DNA from: Limnocylindrus sp040397235
GTDB taxonomy: Bacteria; Chloroflexota; Limnocylindria; Limnocylindrales; Limnocylindraceae
NCBI GenBank assembly: GCA_040397235.1
Contig: JBBAWH010000002.1
Coordinates: 248,001 to 312,000, forward strand
Reading direction: 5' to 3'
Length of the DNA stretch: 64,000 nt
Part shown: positions 26,782 through 36,120 of the stretch, in pieces
How positions within the stretch are numbered: the first letter of the stretch is position 1
How the letters are laid out: each line of letters opens with the position of its first letter
The notes under the pieces: model-generated
What the model saw: only the letters and a program-made list of their open reading frames with translations
Told to the model about the DNA's origin: nothing
The model's database searches: none
Position numbers and translations under genes: made by a program

Positions 26782-27551
26782 TCGCCAGCCTCGCGCCGCG
26801 CGCCTTTAGCGTTTTTGAGCGCAACGTTTTCGTCTATCGCCGACAGTGGGCGATCATCGTCACCGGCTTCTTTGAGCCCCTCTTCTTCCTGCTCGGTATC
26901 GGCTACGGCGTTGGTGGCGTGATCGGCACCATTCCGTATGGCGGCGCTGACGTTCCGTACGCAGCGTTTGTTGCCCCAGCGCTCCTTGCGAGTGCCGCGA
27001 TGAACGGCGCTATCTTCGACTCCACCTTCAACATCTTCTACAAGTTGAAGTACGGCAAGATCTACGATGCGATCCTCTCCACCCCAGTCGGTGTGGGTGA
27101 CCTCGCCGTTGGTGAGCTGCTCTGGTCAAACCTGCGCGGCGTGATCTACGCCACCGCATTCCTGATCGTGATGCTCGTCCTTGGCCTCGTGCAGTCGCCG
27201 CTCGCGCTACTAGCGCCGGTTGCGGTGATCTTCATCGGCTTCTCATTCGGTGCCGCTGGATTCGCCATCACCACGCACATGCGCTCATGGAAAGACTTTG
27301 ACTTCCTCTTCATCATCCTGACGCCGCTCTTCCTCTTCTCTGCGACGTTCTACCCAGTCGAGATCTATCCAGGGGCACTCCGCTGGGTCGTGGAGCTTTC
27401 GCCGCTAACGCGCGGCACGCACCTGGTGCGTTCACTCTGCTTCGGCGATTTAAATCTCGTCATGCTGGTTGACATCGCCTATCTCTCAGCAATTAGCTTC
27501 ATTGGCTATCGCCATGCCGTACGCCGACTCGGCGTGCTCCTGCTGAAGTAG
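26778..27551 (+). CDS. ABC-2 permease, second subunit
   Basis: 257 residues with six hydrophobic segments; the motifs YRRQWAIIVTGFFEPLFFL and LFLFSATFYPVEIYP match those of the preceding permease. The GTG at 26778 overlaps the previous stop (GTGA). The frame is open further upstream but that part is a shadow of the preceding gene. Ends seven bases before dnaJ. Confidence 0.88.
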   Translation: MIASLAPRAFSVFERNVFVYRRQWAIIVTGFFEPLFFLLGIGYGVGGVIGTIPYGGADVPYAAFVAPALLASAAMNGAIFDSTFNIFYKLKYGKIYDAILSTPVGVGDLAVGELLWSNLRGVIYATAFLIVMLVLGLVQSPLALLAPVAVIFIGFSFGAAGFAITTHMRSWKDFDFLFIILTPLFLFSATFYPVEIYPGALRWVVELSPLTRGTHLVRSLCFGDLNLVMLVDIAYLSAISFIGYRHAVRRLGVLLLK

Positions 27552-27558
27552 GCGCGAG

Positions 27559-28671
27559 ATGGCACGCGACTTCTACGCGATCCTCGGCGTGCCGAAGGGG
27601 GCGAGTGCCGACGACATCAAGAAGGCGTTCCGCAAGGCGGCCCAGAAGCACCACCCCGACGTTTCGAAGGCTCCCGACGCCGCGGCGAAGTTCAAGGAGA
27701 TCAACGACGCCTATCAGGTGCTCTCCGACGCGGGGCAACGCGTGCGCTACGACCAGTTTGGCGAGGCCGGCGTTGGTGGTGGAGCGGGTGGCCCGGGTGG
27801 CGGAGCTGGTGGATTCCCTGGTGGATTCCCAGGTGGCTTCCAGGGTGGCTTCGGCGGCGGTGGCATTGAGGACCTCTTTGAGGGGTTCTTTGGCGGCGGC
27901 GGTCGCAGCGCGCGACGCAGCGGTCCACCCCCCGGAGATGACATGCGCTACGACCTGCGCGTGGAGTTCAGCGAATCGATTCGCGGCGGCACACGAGACC
28001 TCGACTTAAAGATGAAGGTCAACTGCGACGGCTGCGCGGGGAGTGGTGCCGCGAAGGGCTCAGGAACCAAGGAGTGCGACGGTTGCGGCGGGCGCGGCTC
28101 GGTGCGCACCGTGCGCCAAACTATGCTCGGCCAGATGGCCGTCGAAGCACCGTGCGCCAAGTGTGGCGGTGAGGGGCGCATCATCGAAAAGCAGTGCCCA
28201 ACCTGTCGCGGCGAGGGGCGACTTAACGGCTCCAAGCGACTGCATGTGGAGATTCCACCCGGCGTTGATGACGGCACGCAGATTCGACTGAGCGGTCAGG
28301 GTGAACCGGGTCGTCGCGGCGGCCCCGCCGGAAATCTCTACGTCGTCATCGAGGTGAAGGAGCATCCGCAGCTGGTGCGCGACGGGATCGACCTCACCAC
28401 GGAGATCCCACTCTCCATCTCGCAGGCGGCACTCGGCGCGCGCGTGGTGGTGCCGACCGCCGAGGGGGAAGAGGAGATTGAGATCAAATCGGGGACGCAG
28501 CCAAACGATGTCGTGCGCCTGAAGGGGCGCGGCGCGCCTAACGTGCGACGTCCAAGCCAGCGCGGCGATCTGCTGATTCACATCGTTATTGAGGTGCCGA
28601 AGAGGTTGAGCGGCGATCAGCGCAAGGCGCTCGAGGCATACGCCAAGGCGAGTGGCGAGGATCAACACTGA
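27559..28671 (+). CDS. dnaJ: Chaperone DnaJ (Hsp40)
   Basis: 370 residues. J domain 1-70 with the HPD motif (KHHPDV); a long Gly/Phe region (about 72-130, with repeated GGFPGGF); four zinc-binding CxxCxGxG repeats (CDGCAGSG, CDGCGGRG, CAKCGGEG, CPTCRGEG) about 155-215; and the C-terminal peptide-binding domain. Separated from dnaK by three ABC-exporter genes. Coupled to prmA by a CTGA overlap. Confidence 0.97.
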   Translation: MARDFYAILGVPKGASADDIKKAFRKAAQKHHPDVSKAPDAAAKFKEINDAYQVLSDAGQRVRYDQFGEAGVGGGAGGPGGGAGGFPGGFPGGFQGGFGGGGIEDLFEGFFGGGGRSARRSGPPPGDDMRYDLRVEFSESIRGGTRDLDLKMKVNCDGCAGSGAAKGSGTKECDGCGGRGSVRTVRQTMLGQMAVEAPCAKCGGEGRIIEKQCPTCRGEGRLNGSKRLHVEIPPGVDDGTQIRLSGQGEPGRRGGPAGNLYVVIEVKEHPQLVRDGIDLTTEIPLSISQAALGARVVVPTAEGEEEIEIKSGTQPNDVVRLKGRGAPNVRRPSQRGDLLIHIVIEVPKRLSGDQRKALEAYAKASGEDQH

Positions 28672-29639
28672 GCACCGACGGCTGGCTCGAACTCAGCATT
28701 GAGTGCGACCCTGAAGCCGCCGAGGCGATCAGCGAACGACTCGGACGCCTCGCCCCCTCTGGCACCAGCGCCGAACCGGCCACACCACCACCCATCGATG
28801 GTGACGCACTTGGCCCCATCTACGACCCGACCGCGTCGGTGCGCATTCGCGCCTGGCTCCCCGACACGGCCAGCAACCGCGCCGCAGCCGACGCGCTGGT
28901 AACGGAACTAGAACGGTTCGCCGCCTTCTCAAGTGGTGGCGTTGGCCTGCGCGGCATTGGGCCGCTGCTCGTGCGACCGATCCCCGCCGAAGAGTGGGCA
29001 ACCAGTTGGCGCGCAGAATTCCCGATCCTGCGCGTCGGCCGCATCGTGGTGCGCCCGCCGTGGCGCGAGCACACCGCCGCCCCTGGCGACGCGGTAGTAA
29101 CCATTGATCCAGGCCAGGCATTCGGTACGGGCTTGCATCCAACGACGCGTCTTGCGCTGATCGGCCTTGAGAGGTGGAGCACCGCGGGCCGACTCGGCGA
29201 GCTCCCACGGAGCGGTCCTGGCGTGCTCGATGTGGGAACAGGGAGCGGCATCCTTCTACTGGCCGCGATCGCCCTTGGCGCATCGCACGGCACTGGCGTC
29301 GATATTGATCCGCTCTCTGTTGCAGCCGCCACCGAGAATGCCGCACGCAACGGTGTCGCCGAGCGCGTCACGATCCAGGCGGGCTCACTCCCCATCAGCG
29401 CGCCGGCACCGCTGGTGATGGCGAACCTTGTCGCCACGCTCCACATCGAACTTGCCTCGCTTCTGGTTGGGGCGATGGTGCCGGGCGGGCGACTCCTGAC
29501 CAGCGGCATGTTCACTACGCGTGCCGATGAGGCGATTGCCGCGCTGGAGGCTGCTGGCGCAACGCTCGTCGAACGCTGGGAGGAGGGGGAGTGGGTGGCC
29601 GCCGAATTTAGCGATGGCCGCGCTACACTCGCATCATGA
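28668..29639 (+). CDS. prmA: Ribosomal protein L11 methyltransferase, probable CTG start
   Basis: SAM-dependent methylation of L11; 323 residues if read from CTG. PrmA proteins begin with a WLELS-type strand, which is found here (WLELSIECDPEAAEAISERLG) right after the dnaJ stop, but no ATG, GTG or TTG precedes it in frame. CTG at 28668 overlaps the dnaJ TGA (CTGA) and has GAGGA six bases upstream. The first GTG (28839) would remove about 57 conserved residues. The SAM motif is LDVGTGSGILLLAA, and the L11-site DPGQAFGTGLHPTTRL is intact. The usual partner rsmE is absent. Confidence 0.88.
   Translation: MSTDGWLELSIECDPEAAEAISERLGRLAPSGTSAEPATPPPIDGDALGPIYDPTASVRIRAWLPDTASNRAAADALVTELERFAAFSSGGVGLRGIGPLLVRPIPAEEWATSWRAEFPILRVGRIVVRPPWREHTAAPGDAVVTIDPGQAFGTGLHPTTRLALIGLERWSTAGRLGELPRSGPGVLDVGTGSGILLLAAIALGASHGTGVDIDPLSVAAATENAARNGVAERVTIQAGSLPISAPAPLVMANLVATLHIELASLLVGAMVPGGRLLTSGMFTTRADEAIAALEAAGATLVERWEEGEWVAAEFSDGRATLAS
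29624..29629 (+). promoter_or_regulatory. -10-like element before the HIT gene
   Basis: TACACT, six bases before the ATG of the HIT gene and inside the end of prmA; could give a leaderless internal transcript. Confidence 0.4.
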
Positions 29640-29986
29640 GTGACTGCCTCTTCTGCAAGATCATCGCGGGCGAGATTCCGAGCACGCAGCGACACAGCTC
29701 GGATCTTGTGGTCGCCTTTGACGACATTGCGCCGCAGGCGCCACTTCACGTGCTGATCGTCCCGCGCGAACATATTGGTTCGGCCGCCGACCTGCGCGAC
29801 ACAGCGGCACACGGCGCGCTCTTGGCACGCATGCATCACGTGGCGCAAGAGATTGCGGTGGAGGCCGGCTACGGCGACCGCGGTTGGCGTCTCGCTAGCA
29901 ACGTTGGCGTTGAGGGTGGCCAGGCGATTGAGCATCTGCACTATCACCTGCTCGCCGGGCGACAACTGGCATGGCCACCGGGATGA
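29636..29986 (+). CDS. HIT-family nucleotide hydrolase
   Basis: 116 residues, HINT/Hnt type, hydrolysing purine nucleoside phosphoramidates or similar. Begins CLFCKIIAGEIPS and has the histidine triad HLHYHLL near the end. Overlaps prmA (ATGA) and the next gene (ATGA). Confidence 0.93.
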   Translation: MSDCLFCKIIAGEIPSTQRHSSDLVVAFDDIAPQAPLHVLIVPREHIGSAADLRDTAAHGALLARMHHVAQEIAVEAGYGDRGWRLASNVGVEGGQAIEHLHYHLLAGRQLAWPPG

Positions 29987-30555
29987 GCGAAGCACCAGTC
30001 ACGCGCAAGCGAGGCTTCCCGTACCGCACCGTAATCGTGCTGGTCGGCGGCATGGCGATCTTTAGCTTCCTGTCGGGCGGTGGACCCACCGCCGAGCCAC
30101 AAGGCCCTGCCGCATCGGCGGCGCCCACGGCACGCAGCTCCGCAGAGGCGGCACAGGTGGAGGGGCTCCTCGTTTCGGTAGTGACTGCTGCAGGCCTCGG
30201 GCCCATTCTGAACAGCGCCGATGTTCGCCCGCCACTTCCGCCAGAGATGAACAGCCTCCCCCGAACGGTGGTCCGCGCCGCCTCGACGCGTGATCCGAAC
30301 GGCATCCCGCTCATCGCGATCTCGTTTGTCGATGCCGCCACCGCGCGGGCAGCAGCCTCACAACTCGCCGCCTACCTGGTCGCCCCGGTGAACCTGGTGC
30401 TTGTCCCCCCAGGCGCTCAATTCAGCCTCTTCCAGTCGGGGAACCTGCTCGTCATCCTGCAGCGCACCCCCTCGGCCGACCTCGACAGCGAGGCGGCGAA
30501 TACCCTCCTGCTGACCCTCCAGGGGATGCTCGAAGAGGTCCCCCTCCCGCGCTAA
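29983..30555 (+). CDS. Single-pass membrane protein of unknown function
   Basis: 190 residues: a basic start, one hydrophobic segment (about 17-33, VIVLVGGMAIFSFL) and an extracytoplasmic domain. The ATG at 29983, overlapping the HIT stop as ATGA, is preferred to an ATG twelve bases earlier. No family recognised. Confidence 0.65.
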   Translation: MSEAPVTRKRGFPYRTVIVLVGGMAIFSFLSGGGPTAEPQGPAASAAPTARSSAEAAQVEGLLVSVVTAAGLGPILNSADVRPPLPPEMNSLPRTVVRAASTRDPNGIPLIAISFVDAATARAAASQLAAYLVAPVNLVLVPPGAQFSLFQSGNLLVILQRTPSADLDSEAANTLLLTLQGMLEEVPLPR

Positions 30556-30606
30556 GTCGCCCTCGTGCGGGGGATCGGCTATCCTCAACCCCTTAGGAGG
30601 TGCCAC

Positions 30607-30798
30607 TTGGCAGAAGTACGTATTGGTGACAACGAGTCTTTCGAGGCCGCGCTGCGCCGTTTCAATAAAAAGGTCCAGCAGGCCGGCATCTTGGCCGAGT
30701 CGCGCCGCCGCGAAGCGTTCGAGAACGCCGCGGAGAAGAAGAAGCGCAAGGACGCCAAGCGCAAGAAGCCGATGGGCGGAGCACCGCGCGGGATCTAG
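30607..30798 (+). CDS. rpsU: Ribosomal protein S21
   Basis: 63 residues, small-subunit protein. AEVRIGDNESFEAALRRFNKK is the S21 start, and the tail is strongly basic (KKKRKDAKRKK). TTG at 30607 is the start, with AGGAGG six bases upstream; an upstream GTG frame gives a non-S21 leader. TATCCT at 30580-30585 may be its -10. Next is yqeY, as in many Gram-positives. Confidence 0.95.
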   Translation: MAEVRIGDNESFEAALRRFNKKVQQAGILAESRRREAFENAAEKKKRKDAKRKKPMGGAPRGI

Positions 30799-30846
30799 CC
30801 CCACGGCGCGCCCCAGTGCGGCCTAGCCGCCAGAGAGGAGCAGCGC

Positions 30847-31299
30847 ATGTCGCTTCGAGATCAACTGAAAGATGATGTCTCGGCCGCAATGCGGTCGGGC
30901 GAGACGCTGCGCCGCGACACCCTTCGCATGGCCCTCTCGTCGCTCGCCCTTGTTGAGAAGGAGCTGAAGCGCGACGCCACCGACGACGAGGTGCTCGGCG
31001 TCATCGTGAAGGCGGTCAAGACGCGCAAGGAGTCTGTCGACGCCTACACCGCCGCGAATCGCCCCGACCTCGCCGATGCCGAAACCGCCGAGATCACGAT
31101 CCTCTCCACCTATATGCCTGAGCAGTTGAGCGATGCTGATGTCGACGCACTCGTTGCCGAGGCGATGAGCGCCACCGGCGCCGCCTCATCGAAAGAGATG
31201 GGGAAGGTCATGGGCTGGCTCGGACCGAAGACCAAGGGCCGCGTCGATGGAAAGGTCCTCTCGGGGAAGGTCACCGCGGCGCTCGCCGCTCGCGGATGA
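30847..31299 (+). CDS. GatB/YqeY family protein
   Basis: 150 residues, cytoplasmic. Begins SLRDQLKDDVSAAMRSGE and has the conserved middle TILSTYMPEQLSDADVDALV and MGKVMGWLGPKTKGRVDG, matching YqeY, a stand-alone homologue of the GatB tail domain that may help tRNA or amidotransferase function. GAGAGGAG precedes the ATG. Overlaps ybeY (ATGA). Confidence 0.93.
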   Translation: MSLRDQLKDDVSAAMRSGETLRRDTLRMALSSLALVEKELKRDATDDEVLGVIVKAVKTRKESVDAYTAANRPDLADAETAEITILSTYMPEQLSDADVDALVAEAMSATGAASSKEMGKVMGWLGPKTKGRVDGKVLSGKVTAALAARG

Positions 31300-31853
31300 G
31301 TCGCAGCTCCGGGCCCCGCGCGCGCATCGTGCGCCGCAGGCGTGGCGGCATCACCGTCACCGCTACCGAACTTCGTGCCCTCGTTGAGCGCGCCCTGCGC
31401 CTCTCTGGTGCACCGAAGAGCGGCGAGGCGGTCGTCACCCTGGTCGACGACAGGGAGATCACGGCACTCAACGAGTCGCAGATGAAGAAGCGCGGCGCGA
31501 CCGATGTGTTGAGCTTCCCGCTCCTGGAGCCGACCGCGTATCCGGCGCGACCCGGCACCGCACGACGCGCCGCGCACAAGGTTGCTGCGCCGATCGTCAC
31601 TGGTGAAACACTCCCACTCGGCGACATCGTCATCAGCATTGATCGCGCCATTGCGCAGGCGCGCGAAGGACACGGCGGCCCCGATGGTGGGACGAGCCAC
31701 GCGCCAGCCGACGAGCTGCGACTCCTCGCCGTGCATGGGGCGCTGCATCTCTGTGGGTGGGATCACCGCACACCCGCAGGCCGCACGGCGATGTGGGCGG
31801 AGCAAGAGCGCATCCTACGTGCCCATACGCGCGCGATGAGGGCGAGCGCATGA
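31296..31853 (+). CDS. ybeY: Endoribonuclease YbeY
   Basis: Metal-dependent RNase for 16S rRNA maturation and ribosome quality control; 185 residues. The metal-binding motif VHGALHLCGWDH is present. A segment of about 25 residues between the LSFPL strand and the GDIVIS strand is longer than in many YbeY proteins. ATGA overlaps on both ends. Confidence 0.93.
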   Translation: MSRSSGPRARIVRRRRGGITVTATELRALVERALRLSGAPKSGEAVVTLVDDREITALNESQMKKRGATDVLSFPLLEPTAYPARPGTARRAAHKVAAPIVTGETLPLGDIVISIDRAIAQAREGHGGPDGGTSHAPADELRLLAVHGALHLCGWDHRTPAGRTAMWAEQERILRAHTRAMRASA

Positions 31854-32581
31854 GTGAGGATCGTCGCCTCGTCGTTGGCCTCGGCAACCCGGGTGACAAG
31901 TACCGCTACACGCGGCACAACATTGCCTGGGTCGTGCTGGATGCCTTTGCCGATCGCGTGAGCTGGCGTGGTGGCGGGAAGCGTCGCGATGCGGCGATGG
32001 TGCACTCCGGTCGCGTGCTGGGCCTCGACCTGGTGATGGCGAAGCCCGACACCTTCATGAACGAATCTGGCATTGCGGTGCGCAAGCTGCTCGCCGCTGA
32101 GCGCGTGCCACTGACGGCGCTGCTCGTGGTTGTTGACGATTTTAGCCTGCCGTTCGGCACGCTCCGGTTCCGCGAGGGGGGGAGTGCTGGCGGCCATAAC
32201 GGCCTCACCTCGATTACCGACGAGCTCGGCACCGACAAGTACCCGCGCCTGCGCGTTGGCATTGGCGATCCGCGCGAGTCGGGAACAGCGCATCAACATG
32301 TGCTCGGTGAGTTCACCGCCGCTGAGCGACTACGCCTCCCTGAGGTTGAGGTCGCAGCGGGCGAGGCGATCGAACTCTGGGCGCGCAGCGGACTGAACAA
32401 GGCGGCGACCGCATTCAACGGATGGGCACTCCCCGAGCCCGAGGCTGGCAGCGCCGCCGATCCGGCCAACCTGCCGAAGGCGGGTGAGATTGACGGTCCA
32501 GCCGGCGCCGACGGGATTCGCAAGACGGCGCACGGCTGGCGAAAGTTGCTCGGTCGCGACAAGGCCGATCGCGAAGGGTGA
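31850..32581 (+). CDS. pth: Peptidyl-tRNA hydrolase
   Basis: Recycles peptidyl-tRNA; 243 residues. VGLGNPGDKYRYTRHNIAW contains the catalytic His, and PDTFMNESG and GSAGGHNGL are conserved. A C-terminal extension of about 50 residues, ending in a basic helix, follows the normal core. Start ATG overlaps the ybeY stop; the stop overlaps mfd (GTGA). Confidence 0.95.
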   Translation: MSEDRRLVVGLGNPGDKYRYTRHNIAWVVLDAFADRVSWRGGGKRRDAAMVHSGRVLGLDLVMAKPDTFMNESGIAVRKLLAAERVPLTALLVVVDDFSLPFGTLRFREGGSAGGHNGLTSITDELGTDKYPRLRVGIGDPRESGTAHQHVLGEFTAAERLRLPEVEVAAGEAIELWARSGLNKAATAFNGWALPEPEAGSAADPANLPKAGEIDGPAGADGIRKTAHGWRKLLGRDKADREG

Positions 32582-35500
32582 ATCGCCACACGCCGTCACT
32601 CGCACCACTCCTCGACACGCTGCGCGCCGCAGCACCGCTCACGGCACTCACCAAGCAACTAACGAAGAGCGACGCATCGCTCATCCACGTTCCCCATGCC
32701 GCAAAGGCGCAGCTCGGCGCGGCGCTCGCCGCTGATCGGCGCATCGTTTGGGTTGCGCGCGACCCCGAGGTCGCCGAACGCGTCGCTGATGCGCTGCGCT
32801 CCTGGTTCCACGATCCAGCATCCGTTGTTCTACTTGAGCCGCGCAGTGCGCTCCCCTACGAGCGCGGCGAACTGGTCATTGATGAGTCAGCCGGCCGCGT
32901 GGCGACACTCGCCGCGTGGCATGAGGGGAGTCCGCGCATCCTGGTGACCTCGCTGCTCGCGGTGGCACAGCCGACGATCTCGCTCGCCGACCTGCGCGCC
33001 GAGACCCTGCTGTTGCGCGCGGGCGATCGCATCACCCTCGACGCGGTCACGTCGCGCGCCATTGCCCTCGGCTACGAGGCCGTCCCTCTCGTTGGTGGCC
33101 GCGGCGAGATTGCGCGACGCGGGGGAATCGTCGACCTCTTCCCCGCAGGCGAGACCTCCCCGCTCCGCATTGAGTGGTTTGGCGATGAGATTGAGAGCAT
33201 TCGACGGATCGACCCAGCCGACCAGCGCAGTCGTGAGGCGGTGCCACTCGTGCAGCTGCTGCCAGCGAGCGAGTTCCCCCTCGATGCGGCGCGCGTCGCC
33301 GCCGCCCGAGCAACCGCCCAAGGGATCGTGCGCGGCGGAGGCGAAACCGAACTGCCGCCGCGACTCGCCGAGGATCTCGCGCGTTGGGAGGCGGGGATTG
33401 CCGTGCGCAACCAGGCGGAGCGGGGTGATGGGCTGGAGCTCTGGTCGGTGCTGCTCACCGCCGAACGAGCCTACGACCAGGTGGGCGATGCGCTGGTGGT
33501 GCTCGATGAGCCGGGCGAGCTGCGCCAAGCCGCCGATGCACTCTCGCGTCAGACCGAAGAGCGTGCCGATGTGCTGCGCACGACACGCCTGCTGCCGACC
33601 GGCTGGCCGTCGCCGATCCCAGATGGCGACGCACTCATAGCCACACTCGCCACAACTGGCCGCCAGCGACTCGCGCTGACTTGGAGCTCTGATGCAACAA
33701 CGCTGATCCGCGCGGAAGCCGACGACTCATTCGGCTGGCACGACCCTGTAGTGCCGAGCGGGCGATCGCGCGCGCTCACTGAGGGCCTTGAAACGTGGCG
33801 CCGCGACAAGGCGCGGGTGCTCATCGTTTCGGAGCAGGCGGCGCGCATTGCGGAGCTGATCACCGAGGGTGGCGAGCGCGCGGTGGTGAGCGAGAGATTG
33901 ATCAGCAACCCGAAGCCTGGCTCGCTGACGATTCTGACGGGCGGCCTCGACGGCGGATTCCAGGGCGGCATCGATGGGCTGACGGTGATCACCGATCGCG
34001 AGCTCTTCGGTGCGACGCGCGTTCGTCGACCGGCGGTGCATCGTCGCGGAATCACGCGCGAGGCGGCGGAGCGCCTCACCCCGGGCGACTACCTGGTGCA
34101 CGTGGATCACGGTGTTGGTCGCTTCGTGGGCATGCTGCGCCGCGGCGGCGATGGTGATCAGCGCGATTACCTGGAGATTGCGTATGGCGGCACTGACACG
34201 GTCTTCACTCCAGTCGAGCAGTTAGCGCGCATCGCGCGCTACACCGGCTCAGAGCATCCGCAACTCAGTCGACTCGGCGGCGGCGAGTGGCGTCGCGCCA
34301 AAGAGCGCGCCAAGAAGGCGGCCGACGATCTCGCCGACGAGTTACTACGCATCTACGCCGCGCGCGAATTGGCGCATCGCCCAGCGATCACACCGGGGAG
34401 TCCGTGGCTCTCCGAGTTTGAGGCGGCCTTCCCGTATCGCGAAACGCCAGACCAGCTCACTGCGATTGAAGCAACGAAGGGTGACCTGAGCCGGCCGCGC
34501 CCGATGGATCGCGTGATCGTGGGCGACGTTGGCTACGGGAAGACCGAGGTGGCGCTGCGCGCCGCCTTCGCCGTGCTTGAGGCGGGGCGCCAGGTCGCCG
34601 TGCTGGTGCCCACCACCGTGCTCGCCCTGCAGCACATCGAGACCTTCCGTCGCCGCCTCGCGGCGTATCCGTTCCGCCTCGAACTCCTCTCCCGGAGCGT
34701 TCCCACGGCGCGACAGGCCGAGATCGTCGCCAAGATCGCCACCGGCGAGGTCGACCTGGTCGTCGCCACCCACCGACTCCTTTCGAAGGATGTCGTCTTC
34801 AAGCACCTCGGCCTCCTCGTCGTTGATGAGGAGCATCGCTTCGGCGTTGCCGCCAAGGAGCGCATGAAGTCGCTCCGCGCCGAACTCGACGTGATGACCC
34901 TCACCGCGACGCCGATCCCGCGCACCCTCAACCTCGCCCTCTCGGGGATTCGCGACCTCTCCACCATTGAGACCCCACCAGAGGATCGCCACCCTGTGGC
35001 GACGCGCGTCACTGAGGCGAGTCTCGAACTGGTGCGTGACGCACTGTTGCGCGAGCTGGAGCGCGGCGGTCAGTCGTACTACGTGCATAACCGCGTTGAA
35101 TCTATTGAGGCGGCGGCGGAGCAGATTCGCCGACTCGTTCCCGATGCGCGCGTGGTGGTGGGGCATGGGCAGATGGAGGAGCGCGCACTGGAGCGCGTGA
35201 TGGGTGAGTTCGTGCGCGGCGAGGCGCAGATCCTCGTCTGCACCACCATCATCGAATCGGGTCTCGACATCCCGAACGCGAACACGATCATCATTGACCG
35301 TGCCGATCGCCTCGGCCTCGCCCAGCTCTATCAGTTGCGCGGCCGTGTTGGCCGCAGCAGTCGTCGGGCCTGGTGCTATCTCCTCTATCGGCGCGAAGAG
35401 GCGCTCACCGATGATGCGCGCAAGCGTCTCAAGGCGATCTTCGACGCATCGCACCTCGGTGCCGGATTCCAGTTGGCGCTCGCGGATCTTGAGATTCGTG

Positions 35501-36111
35501 GGGCGGGCGACCTGCTCGGCGGCGAACAGTCGGGGCACATTGCGGCGGTCGGCTTCGATCTCTATTCACAGCTCCTCGCCGATGCGGTAGAGATTCGTCG
35601 CGCCAGCCGCGAGGGTCGAGAGCCGGCGCGTCGCCGCACTGCGGCGCTTATTGATCTTCCAGTCTCCGCGCACTTTGCTGAGAGCTATGTGGCCGACGAG
35701 GGGCAGCGACTCGATCTCTACCGTCGCCTCGGCATCGCCGACTCCGATGCCACGATCAACGCCATCGCCGAAGAGCTGCGCGACCGCTTCGGCGCGCCGC
35801 CCGCGGAGGCAGAGCGACTCTTGGAGGTGGCGCGGCTCCGCGCCGGCGCCAGCGAGGCGGGGCTCGCCTCACTCCTCATTGAGGAGGGTCGCCTGATCGT
35901 GCGCCTCGGCGAGTTGCAGCCTGGCCTTGCCGCTCGGGCTCTGGTGGCGAACCCCACTCCAGAGCTGAGCATGAGCGGCAGTCAGATCCGCAGTCGGGAG
36001 CGGGTGACGGGTGGGGAGGCGTGGCGTCTCGCCGCACGACTCGTGCAGGGGATCGTGGCTGAGGTACGCCGCTGGGAGGCGACGAACGCGGCAGGCGCGC
36101 CGCTCGCGTAA
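32578..36111 (+). CDS. mfd: Transcription-repair coupling factor Mfd
   Basis: Removes stalled RNA polymerase and recruits UvrA; 1177 residues, full length. UvrB-like N-terminal module, then the RNA-polymerase interaction domain, then a superfamily 2 helicase with Walker A GDVGYGKTE (about residue 648), DEEH box (about 750) and the late QLRGRVGRSSRRAW motif, then the TRCF tail. GTG start coupled to pth. Confidence 0.97.
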   Translation: MNRHTPSLAPLLDTLRAAAPLTALTKQLTKSDASLIHVPHAAKAQLGAALAADRRIVWVARDPEVAERVADALRSWFHDPASVVLLEPRSALPYERGELVIDESAGRVATLAAWHEGSPRILVTSLLAVAQPTISLADLRAETLLLRAGDRITLDAVTSRAIALGYEAVPLVGGRGEIARRGGIVDLFPAGETSPLRIEWFGDEIESIRRIDPADQRSREAVPLVQLLPASEFPLDAARVAAARATAQGIVRGGGETELPPRLAEDLARWEAGIAVRNQAERGDGLELWSVLLTAERAYDQVGDALVVLDEPGELRQAADALSRQTEERADVLRTTRLLPTGWPSPIPDGDALIATLATTGRQRLALTWSSDATTLIRAEADDSFGWHDPVVPSGRSRALTEGLETWRRDKARVLIVSEQAARIAELITEGGERAVVSERLISNPKPGSLTILTGGLDGGFQGGIDGLTVITDRELFGATRVRRPAVHRRGITREAAERLTPGDYLVHVDHGVGRFVGMLRRGGDGDQRDYLEIAYGGTDTVFTPVEQLARIARYTGSEHPQLSRLGGGEWRRAKERAKKAADDLADELLRIYAARELAHRPAITPGSPWLSEFEAAFPYRETPDQLTAIEATKGDLSRPRPMDRVIVGDVGYGKTEVALRAAFAVLEAGRQVAVLVPTTVLALQHIETFRRRLAAYPFRLELLSRSVPTARQAEIVAKIATGEVDLVVATHRLLSKDVVFKHLGLLVVDEEHRFGVAAKERMKSLRAELDVMTLTATPIPRTLNLALSGIRDLSTIETPPEDRHPVATRVTEASLELVRDALLRELERGGQSYYVHNRVESIEAAAEQIRRLVPDARVVVGHGQMEERALERVMGEFVRGEAQILVCTTIIESGLDIPNANTIIIDRADRLGLAQLYQLRGRVGRSSRRAWCYLLYRREEALTDDARKRLKAIFDASHLGAGFQLALADLEIRGAGDLLGGEQSGHIAAVGFDLYSQLLADAVEIRRASREGREPARRRTAALIDLPVSAHFAESYVADEGQRLDLYRRLGIADSDATINAIAEELRDRFGAPPAEAERLLEVARLRAGASEAGLASLLIEEGRLIVRLGELQPGLAARALVANPTPELSMSGSQIRSRERVTGGEAWRLAARLVQGIVAEVRRWEATNAAGAPLA

Positions 36112-36114
36112 ACT
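36109..36114 (+). promoter_or_regulatory. -10-like element, leaderless start of apt
   Basis: TAAACT, six bases before the GTG of apt and overlapping the mfd stop codon. Confidence 0.5.
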
Positions 36115-36120
36115 TCCGCG

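Noticed and set aside
34345..35538. 397-codon frame antisense to mfd
   Set aside because: Opposite the conserved helicase domain; no family features.
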